A program made the translations under genes and the position numbers. 15,706 nucleotides of DNA from positions 1 through 15,706 of the forward strand of contig DASQHF010000090.1 in assembly GCA_035632215.1 (NCBI GenBank), given 5' to 3'. The notes beneath the pieces are model-generated. The model saw only the letters and a list, made by a program, of their open reading frames with translations. It was not told where the DNA came from and made no database searches. Source of the DNA: CAIYRG01 sp035632215 (GTDB lineage Bacteria; Pseudomonadota; Alphaproteobacteria; Micropepsales; Micropepsaceae). Below are positions 1-7,259 of this stretch, piece by piece. The stretch's first letter is position 1. Each line of letters begins with the position of its first letter.

Positions 1-1427
1 CCGATCTCGATCTCGGACATTACGAGCGCTTCACGGGGGTCGCTTCGTCCAAGTCGGACAACGTCACCGCCGGCCGGATCTATCAGGGCATCATCGCCAA
101 GGAACGCCAGGGACTCTATCTCGGCCGCACCGTGCAGGTGATCCCGCATGTGACCGACGCGATCAAAGAATTCGTCATGGCCGGGCACGAGAATGTCGAT
201 TTCCTCCTGTGCGAGATCGGCGGCACGGTCGGCGACATCGAAGGTCTGCCTTTCTTCGAGGCTATCCGCCAGCTCGGCAACGAGCTCGGTCCCGATCGCA
301 CGGCGTTCGTGCATTTGACGCTCGTGCCTTACATCACGAGCGCCGGCGAGCTGAAGACGAAGCCCACCCAGCATTCGGTGAAGGAGCTGCGCGGCATCGG
401 CATTCAGCCCGACATTCTGCTCTGCCGCTCGGATATGGAGGTCCCGTTGGAAGAGCGGCGCAAGATCGCGCTCTTCTGCAATGTGCGCCCCGAGCGCGTG
501 ATTCCGGCGATGAATCTCGAGACCATCTACGACGCACCCGCCCGCTACCATGCGGCGGGCTTCGACACCCAGGTACTCGAGGTGTTCGGCATCAAGAACG
601 CACCTGCGCCCGATCTTTCGCGCTGGAAGAGCGTTGTCGATCGCGTGCTCAAGCCCGAGGGCAAGGTCAGCATCGCCGTCGTCGGCAAATACATGCAGGT
701 GAAGGATTCGTACAAATCGCTCATCGAGGCGCTCATCCACGGCGGGCTCGCCAACAATGTCCGCGTCGATGTCGAATGGATCGAAAGCGAGGTCTTCGAA
801 AAGGATTCGGCGGCAGTCTATCTCGAGGACATGAACGGCATTCTTGTTCCCGGCGGTTTCGGGGAGCGCGGAACGGAAGGCAAGATCGAGGCCGTCACCT
901 TCGCGCGCGAGCGGCAGGTGCCCTTCTTCGGGATCTGTTTCGGCATGCAGATGGCGGTGATCGAGGTTGCTCGCAATCTCGCCGGCCTTAACGGCGCGGG
1001 CTCGACTGAATTCGGCAAGCCTCGTCATCCCGTGATCTCGCTGATGACCGAATGGACCAAGGGCAACGAAGTTGAGCGCCGCAACGCGGCAACCGATTTG
1101 GGCGGCACGATGCGGCTAGGTGCTTACGACGCAGTGCTGAAGCCAAATAGCCGGGTAGCTGAGATCTACGGCTCAAGCTGGATCTCCGAGCGCCATCGTC
1201 ACCGCTACGAAGTGAATATCGGCTATCGCCGTCAGCTCGAGGAAACGGGGCTCGTGTTCTCTGGTCTATCGCCGGACGGCGTGCTACCCGAGATCGTCGA
1301 GATTCCGGCCCATCCCTGGTTCATCGGCGTCCAGTTCCATCCGGAGCTGAAGTCGAAGCCCCTGGACCCGCATCCCTTGTTCGCGTCCTTCATCGGCGCC
1401 GCGGTGAAGCAATCGAGACTTGTCTGA
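1..1427 (+). CDS. pyrG: CTP synthase (glutamine-hydrolysing), 5' end missing
   Basis: Makes CTP from UTP, ATP and glutamine, the last step of de novo pyrimidine nucleotide synthesis, in the cytoplasm. The first complete codon is at base 3 and opens with DLDLGHYERF, which corresponds to about residue 70 of the E. coli enzyme. The P-loop start of the synthetase domain therefore lies upstream of the window. The 474 residues present give a normal total of about 543. The synthetase part contains CEIGGTVGDIEG. The C-terminal class I glutamine amidotransferase domain shows the oxyanion-hole stretch VPGGFGERG, the nucleophile Cys in GICFGMQ (codon 936-938), and the catalytic His and Glu in QFHPE (1338-1346). 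The stop TGA shares its last base with the ATG of the next gene, so translation is probably coupled. The sequence is uninterrupted and the identification is secure. Confidence 0.98.
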   Translation, partial: DLDLGHYERFTGVASSKSDNVTAGRIYQGIIAKERQGLYLGRTVQVIPHVTDAIKEFVMAGHENVDFLLCEIGGTVGDIEGLPFFEAIRQLGNELGPDRTAFVHLTLVPYITSAGELKTKPTQHSVKELRGIGIQPDILLCRSDMEVPLEERRKIALFCNVRPERVIPAMNLETIYDAPARYHAAGFDTQVLEVFGIKNAPAPDLSRWKSVVDRVLKPEGKVSIAVVGKYMQVKDSYKSLIEALIHGGLANNVRVDVEWIESEVFEKDSAAVYLEDMNGILVPGGFGERGTEGKIEAVTFARERQVPFFGICFGMQMAVIEVARNLAGLNGAGSTEFGKPRHPVISLMTEWTKGNEVERRNAATDLGGTMRLGAYDAVLKPNSRVAEIYGSSWISERHRHRYEVNIGYRRQLEETGLVFSGLSPDGVLPEIVEIPAHPWFIGVQFHPELKSKPLDPHPLFASFIGAAVKQSRLV

Positions 1428-2089
1428 TGCCGGACGCCGAACTGTTCGAGATCCTGAAAAGCGTCACGACCGACTCGCTTGCGACCGTGCTGATGAAAAA
1501 GGGCCTGCGCAACCAGTGGGTCCGCGGACCCATGCCGATGCGCGTCGATTTCCCGCGAACCGTCGGCCGCGCTTTCACGATGCGGTTCATTCCGGTTCGG
1601 GATGACGTGTCGGGCGCCATGGCAAGGAAGCTTCCGGTCAACCGTGACGCGGTCGAAGTGATGCGAGAGGGTTGCATTGCCATCGCCGATGCCCGGGGCA
1701 CCAAGGATGCGGCGACATTCGGCGACATCGTCGTCATGCGCATGGTGAAACGCGGCGTTGCCGGGATCGTCACCGATGGCGTGGTGCGGGACAGGAACGG
1801 CCTCTTGGCAACGGGTCTTCCCATTTGGACCGCCGGAATCACGGCGCCGCCGCCCGCCGCCAGTCTGATGCTGGCCGCCTGGCAGGAGCCAATCGGTTGC
1901 GGTGGTGTCGCGGTTTTTCCCGACGACGTCGTGGTCGCGGATGCGGACGGCGTGGTTGTGATCCCGGCTGGTCTCGCGGAGGAGGCGGCCAAGGCCGGTG
2001 CCGAGCAGGAGCGGCTCGACGAATGGCAGATGGAGCAGATCAAGCGCGGGGTAAGTCTCCCCGACCTTAAGCCCATGCCGAAGAAGTAA
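1427..2089 (+). CDS. RraA-like / HMG-CHA aldolase family protein
   Basis: 220 residues of the RraA-like fold (old label: dimethylmenaquinone methyltransferase family). The aldolase members, such as HMG/CHA aldolase, need a divalent metal and use a D-x20-R-D signature. It is present here as Asp100, Arg121 and Asp122, within FGDIVV and VTDGVVRD. Genuine RNase E regulators of the RraA type are shorter and lack this signature, so a pyruvate- or oxaloacetate-releasing lyase on an unknown substrate is more likely than RNA-decay control. That is inference from the motif. The ATG overlaps the pyrG stop by one base (TGATG) and has no strong Shine-Dalgarno, which points to coupling. It ends 37 bp before kdsA. 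It is an insertion between two genes that often travel together. The family is fairly sure; the substrate is unknown. Confidence 0.85.
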   Translation: MPDAELFEILKSVTTDSLATVLMKKGLRNQWVRGPMPMRVDFPRTVGRAFTMRFIPVRDDVSGAMARKLPVNRDAVEVMREGCIAIADARGTKDAATFGDIVVMRMVKRGVAGIVTDGVVRDRNGLLATGLPIWTAGITAPPPAASLMLAAWQEPIGCGGVAVFPDDVVVADADGVVVIPAGLAEEAAKAGAEQERLDEWQMEQIKRGVSLPDLKPMPKK

Positions 2090-2126
2090 ACTGCACTGAC
2101 CTTCAAGCCGTGCTACGCCTTGCTCC

Positions 2127-2966
2127 ATGAGCGCACCAAATACCGTCGTGAAGATCGGCTCGGTCGAAGTCGGAAACGCAAAGCCGTTGTCGATCATCGC
2201 CGGCCCTTGCGCGCTCGAATCGCGCGATCATGCGCTCGAGATGGCGTCGGCCTTGAAGGAGATCGCGGCGAAGGCGGGCGTGGGCCTCATCTACAAGACG
2301 AGCTTCGACAAGGCGAATCGCACAAGCGCGAATTCTGCGCGTGGGCTCGGGCTCGAGCTTGCGCTCCCGATATTCGCGGACATCCGCGAGAAGCTCGGCA
2401 TCCCGGTCTTGACTGACGTGCACGAGCGCGAGCAATGCGCGCCGATAGCGGAAGCTGTCGATGTTCTGCAAATCCCGGCCTTCCTTTGCCGGCAGACGGA
2501 CCTGCTCGTTGCCGCGGCCGAAACGGGGCGTGCCGTCAACGTGAAGAAGGGCCAATTCCTCGCGCCTTGGGACATGAAGAACGTGATCGCCAAGATCACG
2601 GGCGCCGGCAATCCGAATGTGCTTTCAACCGAGCGCGGTGTCTCGTTTGGCTACAACACGCTTGTCTCCGACATGCGCGCACTCCCCATCCTCGCCTCGT
2701 TTGGCGCACCGGTGGTGTTCGACGCGACGCATTCGGTGCAGCAGCCGGGCGGGCAGGGAACGAGCTCCGGCGGCGAGCGCGATATGGTGCCGGTGCTCGC
2801 GCGCGCAGCCGTAGCCGTGGGCGTCGCCGCAGTGTTCATGGAGACGCATCAGGACCCGGACCGCGCGCCTTCCGACGGGCCGAACATGCTCAAGCTCAAG
2901 GACGTGCCCCGGCTCTTGTCGGAATTGGTGGAGATCGATCGCATCGCCAAGCGCCGACGCGCATGA
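2127..2966 (+). CDS. kdsA: 3-deoxy-8-phosphooctulonate (KDO-8-P) synthase, metal-dependent type
   Basis: Condenses phosphoenolpyruvate with arabinose-5-phosphate to KDO-8-phosphate for the inner core of lipopolysaccharide, in the cytoplasm. The 279 residues cover the whole TIM barrel. Family motifs include SFDKANRTS (residues 59-67), TDVHE (96-100), PAFLCRQTD and FDATHSVQQPGG. The residue that separates the two known classes is Cys28 in AGPCALES. E. coli KdsA has Asn there and needs no metal, while Aquifex-type enzymes use Cys. The other expected metal ligands are also present: His202, Glu239 in METHQDP and Asp250 in SDGPN. I therefore call it the metallo form. No clear Shine-Dalgarno precedes the ATG. 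Its stop overlaps the ATG of the following barrel gene (ATGA), so the two are likely coupled, which fits a shared outer-membrane role. Confidence 0.97.
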   Translation: MSAPNTVVKIGSVEVGNAKPLSIIAGPCALESRDHALEMASALKEIAAKAGVGLIYKTSFDKANRTSANSARGLGLELALPIFADIREKLGIPVLTDVHEREQCAPIAEAVDVLQIPAFLCRQTDLLVAAAETGRAVNVKKGQFLAPWDMKNVIAKITGAGNPNVLSTERGVSFGYNTLVSDMRALPILASFGAPVVFDATHSVQQPGGQGTSSGGERDMVPVLARAAVAVGVAAVFMETHQDPDRAPSDGPNMLKLKDVPRLLSELVEIDRIAKRRRA

Positions 2967-4195
2967 ACCGCGTGCGGCTCTCCGTTGCGGCTGTCTTGCT
3001 CATGGCGGCGACGGAAGTGCGGGCGCAAGGTATCGTTGACGCGCTCACTGATGGAACGCCGCTCGCCGACTTGCGGCTCCGCTACGAAACCATCGACCAG
3101 AGCAACAAGACGAAAACCGCGGAAGCGACCACGCTGCGCGCGAGGCTGGGCTACCAGACTGGCAGCTATTTCGGCTTCTCGGCTCTCGCCGAAGCCGATT
3201 TCGTGCAGCACTTCGGGCCGGAGCACTTCAACAACACCATCAACGGGCTCACCCAATATCCCGCTATTCCCGATCCCGACATGGCGTCCTTGAACCGGCT
3301 CCAGCTTGCCTATGCGACGCACGTCGCCGCCGATGCGGATGCGATGCCGGATTTCAAGCTGATCGTCGGCCGTCAACGCATACAGTTCGGCGATCAGCGT
3401 TTCATCGGCAATGCCGGCTGGCGCCAGCACGAGCAAACCTATGACGCGGTCACGGCAGCCGAAACGCCGTTGAAGGACCTCACGTTGACCTACGCTTATG
3501 TCGCGCAGGTCAATCGCGTCTTCGGGCCTGAGAGCGAGGCCGGCACCTTCGATAGCCATAGCCATTTGTTCAACCTCGTTTACATGGGCGTTCAGCATCT
3601 GAAGCTCGAGACCTATGCCTATCTCCTGGACCTTCGGCAGGCCCCGACACTTTCGACCGCGACTTATGGCGCGCGCGGCGAGGGGGCGTTCCTGGTCGGT
3701 CGCGTCACGCTCAACATCAATGCCGCCGTCGCACGGCAACGGGACTACGCGAACAATCCTAGGAGCGTGGATCTCGGTTATTACGTTGCCGAAGGCGGCA
3801 TCGGTTACGACGGCTTTTCCGCTCTCGTCGGATATGAGGTTCTCGCCGGTAACGGTACGATCGGATTTCAGACGCCGCTTGCGTCGCTACACCTCTTCCA
3901 GGGCTGGGCCGAGAGCTTCCTCGTCGATCCACCTAACGGGGTCGAGGACCTCTACATCAAAGCCAACTGTGTGCTTCCCGCGATGCCGCTCGCCCAGCGC
4001 GTAACCGCGTCCCTCATCTATCACGACTTTCGCGCCGAGCACGTTCCGCTCGACTACGGCAACGAATGGGACGCGCGCATTGAGGCCCAGATCGATCGGC
4101 GGCTGGTGCTCGATGCCGATTACGGCGACTTCAATGGCAAGGGGACCTTCCCCGACAAGAAGGGCTTCTGGCTTTACGCCACCTGGCGCTATTGA
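2963..4195 (+). CDS. Outer-membrane beta-barrel, alginate-export family
   Basis: 410 residues. A signal peptide is visible: an Arg-containing n-region, a hydrophobic core (about residues 6-17) and a likely cleavage after VRA (residue 22). The mature part consists of alternating amphipathic stretches ending in an aromatic residue (final residues ATWRY), as expected for an outer-membrane barrel recognised by the BAM machinery. The segment VGRQRIQFGDQRFIGNAGW followed by RQHEQTYDA is typical of the alginate-export (AlgE-like) porin family. In most bacteria with this family no alginate is made and the cargo is unknown; there are no alginate genes here. The start is the ATG in the ATGA overlap with kdsA; the same frame is open upstream, but that part is a shadow of kdsA. 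It ends directly against the minus-strand MAPEG gene. The family call is good; the transported substrate is not known. Confidence 0.85.
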   Translation: MNRVRLSVAAVLLMAATEVRAQGIVDALTDGTPLADLRLRYETIDQSNKTKTAEATTLRARLGYQTGSYFGFSALAEADFVQHFGPEHFNNTINGLTQYPAIPDPDMASLNRLQLAYATHVAADADAMPDFKLIVGRQRIQFGDQRFIGNAGWRQHEQTYDAVTAAETPLKDLTLTYAYVAQVNRVFGPESEAGTFDSHSHLFNLVYMGVQHLKLETYAYLLDLRQAPTLSTATYGARGEGAFLVGRVTLNINAAVARQRDYANNPRSVDLGYYVAEGGIGYDGFSALVGYEVLAGNGTIGFQTPLASLHLFQGWAESFLVDPPNGVEDLYIKANCVLPAMPLAQRVTASLIYHDFRAEHVPLDYGNEWDARIEAQIDRRLVLDADYGDFNGKGTFPDKKGFWLYATWRY

Positions 4196-4585
4196 TCAGC
4201 GTGCGAGCCCGATTGCGGCCAGCACGAGCAGCGCCAGGAGCGAAAGGTATCCTAGCCCCGCGCCGGGGCCGCGCATCTGGGTGTTCTGCTGCGAGTAGCC
4301 GTAAGCGTAAACGAGGCGGCTCACCACCCAGAGGAGCCCGATCCAGAACGGGATCTGTCCGCCATAGAAGACTGTCGCGACCCACAGCAGTGGAACGAAC
4401 AGCACTAGGTTCTCGATCGTGTTCGCGTGGATGCGGAAGCCGCGCTCGAAATTGGGATTGCCCACTGTTGCCGGTGCTTCGATCTTGCACTTGCCGCGCA
4501 AGTAGCCGACGCGGAAGCTGAAAACGAAAGTGACGAGGATCGCGAGCAGCGTATCGATGGCCGCGAGATGATTGGCGTCTGGCAT
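4196..4585 (-). CDS. MAPEG family membrane protein
   Basis: 129 residues with four hydrophobic segments (about 8-29, 57-76, 78-97, 111-128), the MAPEG topology. The central loop holds the family pattern FERGFRIHANTIENLVLF (residues 46-63), with the conserved Arg, His, Asn and Glu that bind glutathione in eukaryotic members. Bacterial MAPEG proteins are mostly uncharacterised; some have glutathione transferase or peroxidase activity. The start ATG is preceded on the minus strand by GAGGGGGG with a 4-nt gap, a strong ribosome site that fixes the start. It converges on the barrel gene with no intergenic base and is divergent from eno, so it should be transcribed from the 107-bp gap between itself and eno. 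It looks like an independent single-gene insertion. Confidence 0.85.
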   Translation of the reverse strand: MPDANHLAAIDTLLAILVTFVFSFRVGYLRGKCKIEAPATVGNPNFERGFRIHANTIENLVLFVPLLWVATVFYGGQIPFWIGLLWVVSRLVYAYGYSQQNTQMRGPGAGLGYLSLLALLVLAAIGLAR

Positions 4586-4692
4586 ATTACCCCCCTCAAA
4601 ATCCCCCGAATTTGGCGATCTTAGCGGCTTTGCCGCGCTTCCACCTCAGAAAAACATGCTCTAAGAACCTTCATCAAGCGAACGGGTGAGCC

Positions 4693-5967
4693 ATGACCGC
4701 CATTGCCGACATCATCGCGCGCGAGATTCTCGACAGCCGCGGCAATCCGACCGTGGAAGTGGACGTGAAACTGGAAAACGGTGCCGTGGGGCGCGCTGCG
4801 GTTCCCTCGGGCGCCTCCACCGGCGCGCATGAGGCGCACGAGCTCCGCGACGGTGGTTCGCGTTATGGCGGCAAGGGCGTGAAAAAAGCGGTCGACGCCG
4901 TGAACGGCGAGATCTTCGACGCGATCTCGGGCATGGAAGCCGAGGAGCAAGTGCGGATCGATTCACTCCTGTGCTCGCTCGACGGTACGCCCAACAAGAG
5001 CCGCTTGGGCGCGAACGCGATCCTGGGCGTCTCGCTTGCCGTCGCCAAAGCCGCGGCGGCATCCGCGAGCTTTCCCCTTTATCGCTACATCGGAGGGCCG
5101 AAGGCCCAGCTTCTCCCAGTGCCGCTGATGAACATCGTCAATGGCGGCGTGCACGCGGACAATCCGATCGATTTTCAGGAGTTCATGATCGTGCCGTTGG
5201 GGACGGCGAATTTCGCGGATGCCTTGCGCGCGGGCTCCGAGATTTTCCAGACTTTGAAACACGAGCTCAAATCGGCCGGCCACAATACCAATGTCGGAGA
5301 CGAAGGCGGATTCGCGCCCAACCTGAAGAGTCCGGACGAAGCGCTGGGCTTCATCATGAAGGCGATCGAGAAAGCAGGCTACAAGCCGGGCTCGCAAGTG
5401 GCGCTTGCGCTCGATTGCGCCGCGACGGAATTCTTCAAGAATGGAAAATACGCGCTGGAAGGCGTGGGCAAGACCTTCGATGCCGCGGGGATGATCAAGC
5501 TCTACGAGGATCTTGCGCGCCGCTATCCGATCGTCTCGATCGAAGACGGGATGGCCGAAGACGACTGGGAGGGATGGACCGCGCTGACGAGCGCCTTGGG
5601 AAAGCGCATTCAGCTCGTGGGCGACGACATCTTCGTCACCAACACCGCGCGGCTGAAAGAAGGCATCGCCAAGGGCGTTGCCAACGCGATCCTCATCAAG
5701 GTGAACCAGATCGGCACGCTGACCGAGACGCTCGATGCAGTCGAAACCGCCCATCGCGCCTCGTATCGCGCGGTCGTGTCGCACCGCTCGGGCGAGACCG
5801 AGGATTCGACGATCGCCGACCTCGCGGTCGCCACCAATTGCGGGCAGATCAAGACCGGGTCGCTTTCCCGCTCGGATCGGCTGGCGAAGTACAACCAGCT
5901 CCTTCGTATCGAAGAAGAGCTTGGCGACCAGGCGATTTACGCCGGCAAAAGCCTGCTGCGCGCTTAA
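4693..5967 (+). CDS. eno: Enolase (phosphopyruvate hydratase)
   Basis: Interconverts 2-phosphoglycerate and phosphoenolpyruvate in glycolysis; in many bacteria it also associates with RNase E. The 424 residues are complete and normal in length. Active-site residues equivalent to those of yeast enolase can be placed: Ser39 in PSGAST, His154, Glu163, Glu204 in GDEGGFAPN, metal ligands Asp241, Glu284 (SIEDGM) and Asp311 (VGDD), base Lys336 in KVNQIGTLTE, His364-Arg365-Ser366 (SHRSGETED) and Lys387. GGTGAG just before the ATG can serve as ribosome site. It supplies the PEP used by the neighbouring KdsA as well as the pyruvate route into PDH. The next gene begins 96 bp after its stop. That gap contains only a small imperfect palindrome (AAAGTCCGGGCTTT, 5990-6003), not a convincing terminator. 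Confidence 0.98.
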   Translation: MTAIADIIAREILDSRGNPTVEVDVKLENGAVGRAAVPSGASTGAHEAHELRDGGSRYGGKGVKKAVDAVNGEIFDAISGMEAEEQVRIDSLLCSLDGTPNKSRLGANAILGVSLAVAKAAAASASFPLYRYIGGPKAQLLPVPLMNIVNGGVHADNPIDFQEFMIVPLGTANFADALRAGSEIFQTLKHELKSAGHNTNVGDEGGFAPNLKSPDEALGFIMKAIEKAGYKPGSQVALALDCAATEFFKNGKYALEGVGKTFDAAGMIKLYEDLARRYPIVSIEDGMAEDDWEGWTALTSALGKRIQLVGDDIFVTNTARLKEGIAKGVANAILIKVNQIGTLTETLDAVETAHRASYRAVVSHRSGETEDSTIADLAVATNCGQIKTGSLSRSDRLAKYNQLLRIEEELGDQAIYAGKSLLRA

Positions 5968-6051
5968 TCCGCAAGCTCAATTGTAAACCGAAAGTCCGGG
6001 CTTTATGCTCATTTCCAGTTGCGGTCTCACCCGACACGCACCAACGCCTCC

Positions 6052-6059
6052 AGGGAGGG
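6052..6059 (+). promoter_or_regulatory. Ribosome binding site of the PAL-like gene
   Basis: AGGGAGGG lies 4 nt before the ATG at 6064. It decides the start: an in-frame upstream ATG at 6019 has no such site, and only the 6064 start puts the Lys-Lys-hydrophobic signal peptide at the N-terminus. Confidence 0.75.
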
Positions 6060-6063
6060 TCTA

Positions 6064-7176
6064 ATGAAGAAATTCGCCTTGCTTGCCTTGCTCATGCTTG
6101 GGTCCGCCCCCGCCGCGATCGCGGCGGAGAATCCGCCGGCCATCCCGTTCGACTTCACCGATGCCGTTCAGATGCCCAACGACATGTATATGGGCGAAGC
6201 TGCGGGCGTGGCCGTGAACTCGCAAGGCCACATCTTCGTCTATCACCGCGGGAATACCGACGGCCCGGCCTATGGCGCGCGCGCCGCGCAGTTGCTCGAA
6301 TTCGACCAGAACGGGAAGTTTGTCCGCGAGATCGGCAAGAATCTTTACTCGCTCTCCTTCGCCCATACCGTCCGTGTCGACAGGCAGGACAATATCTGGA
6401 TCGCGGACAAAGGCTCCGACATGGTCATCAAGTTCAACCCGCAAGGGAAGGTGCTGATGACATTGGGGCGCAAGGCGGAAGCTTCGGATGAAAACGCGCA
6501 TCCGCTCGAGCATCCCAATCCGCCCTTGAAGGCGATCGACGGCATGTTCCGTCAGGTGACGGACGTGACCTGGGATCCGCAAGGTAACATCTACATCAGC
6601 GATGGCTACATCAATTCGCGCGTCGCCAAATACGACAAGGACGGCAACTGGCTGATGCAGTGGGGCGACCGCGGCTCGACGCCGGGGCTGATGAACACGC
6701 CCCACACCATCGCATCGGACGCGCAAGGCAACATCTATGTCGGCGACCGCGGCAATGGCCGCATCCAGGTGTTCGACGGCACGGGCAAGCTGCTCCGCGT
6801 CATGAAGATCGATGTCGCGGCTCCCCCGGGAGCGAAGGCCGTGATCGGCAACACGCCGACACCGACCGATTCCGGCGGCTACGGCACGGTGCTGACGCAG
6901 GCTCCCGGCGCGCCGTGGGCGATCTGCATCACGCCTGGTCAGAACCAAGTCCTCTACAGCGCCGATGCGTTCCCCGGACGCATCTACAAGCTCTCCCTCG
7001 ACGGCAAGCTCTTGGGCATGATCGGCGGCGGTGGCCGCACGCCGGGCAAGTTCGGCTGGATCCACGAGATGGCGTGTCCGTCCGAGAACACGCTTTATGT
7101 CGCCGAGATCCTGAATTGGCGCGTGCAGAAGTTGACTCTGCATCCCGAACGCGCACAGCGGCAGGCGGCGAACTAG
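6064..7176 (+). CDS. Exported NHL-repeat six-bladed propeller, PAL-like (peptidyl-alpha-hydroxyglycine alpha-amidating lyase family)
   Basis: 370 residues. A signal peptide (MKKFALLALL..., cleavage after about AIA, residue 20) sends it to the periplasm or outside. The rest is six NHL blades, roughly 45-92, 98-135, 165-202, 212-248, 285-322 and 332-358. It resembles the lyase half of mammalian PAM, recalled from memory, along most of its length (for example GKNLYSLSFAH, SDGYINSR, GDRGNGRIQ). The three zinc histidines of rat PAL (585, 690, 786) align with His101, His214 and His334. Catalytic Arg533, Tyr654 and Arg706 align with Arg62, Tyr182 and Arg229. The PAL disulfide partner after the Tyr is Ile here, and the Met before the third His is Trp332. 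PAL cleaves peptidyl-hydroxyglycine to an amidated peptide and glyoxylate. The bacterial substrate is unknown and no copper hydroxylase (PHM) is in the window. A strong terminator follows. Confidence 0.85.
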   Translation: MKKFALLALLMLGSAPAAIAAENPPAIPFDFTDAVQMPNDMYMGEAAGVAVNSQGHIFVYHRGNTDGPAYGARAAQLLEFDQNGKFVREIGKNLYSLSFAHTVRVDRQDNIWIADKGSDMVIKFNPQGKVLMTLGRKAEASDENAHPLEHPNPPLKAIDGMFRQVTDVTWDPQGNIYISDGYINSRVAKYDKDGNWLMQWGDRGSTPGLMNTPHTIASDAQGNIYVGDRGNGRIQVFDGTGKLLRVMKIDVAAPPGAKAVIGNTPTPTDSGGYGTVLTQAPGAPWAICITPGQNQVLYSADAFPGRIYKLSLDGKLLGMIGGGGRTPGKFGWIHEMACPSENTLYVAEILNWRVQKLTLHPERAQRQAAN

Positions 7177-7200
7177 TCGAGCCTTGAGTCTCGGGCATAT

Positions 7201-7240
7201 AAAGAGGCCGGGGTGTAACGCGCCCCGGCCTCTTTTCCTT
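7201..7240 (+). terminator. Strong intrinsic terminator after the PAL-like gene
   Basis: A perfect 13-bp GC-rich stem (arms 7201-7213 and 7223-7235, loop of 9 nt) followed by TTTTCCTTTT. It sits 24 bp after the stop of the propeller gene and should end that transcript. The next start codon (7260) is only about 20 bp beyond it. Confidence 0.93.
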
Positions 7241-7259
7241 TTCCAAAATGAGGGCTTCC

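Noticed and set aside
1232..2197. Minus-strand open frame across the pyrG end, the RraA-like gene and the kdsA start
   Set aside because: Runs across three plus-strand genes and has low-complexity His/Arg/Gly content typical of antisense shadows.
2435..2962. N-terminal extension of the barrel protein into kdsA
   Set aside because: The extension is out-of-frame kdsA; the ATG at 2963 begins a proper signal peptide and forms the usual ATGA overlap.
4624..4636. GCGGC-TTT-GCCGC hairpin in the eno-MAPEG gap
   Set aside because: Only 5 bp with no T run on either side; likely chance in GC-rich DNA.
5990..6003. Possible terminator after eno (AAAGTCCGGGCTTT)
   Set aside because: Short imperfect palindrome with no T run; too weak to call.
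6019..6063. Upstream ATG for the PAL-like gene
   Set aside because: It would bury the signal peptide behind a polar stretch and has no ribosome site; ATG 6064 has AGGGAGGG.
4971..6491. Plus-strand frame of about 500 codons across eno and the propeller gene
   Set aside because: Out-of-frame shadow of enolase, rich in Arg; enolase itself has every catalytic residue.
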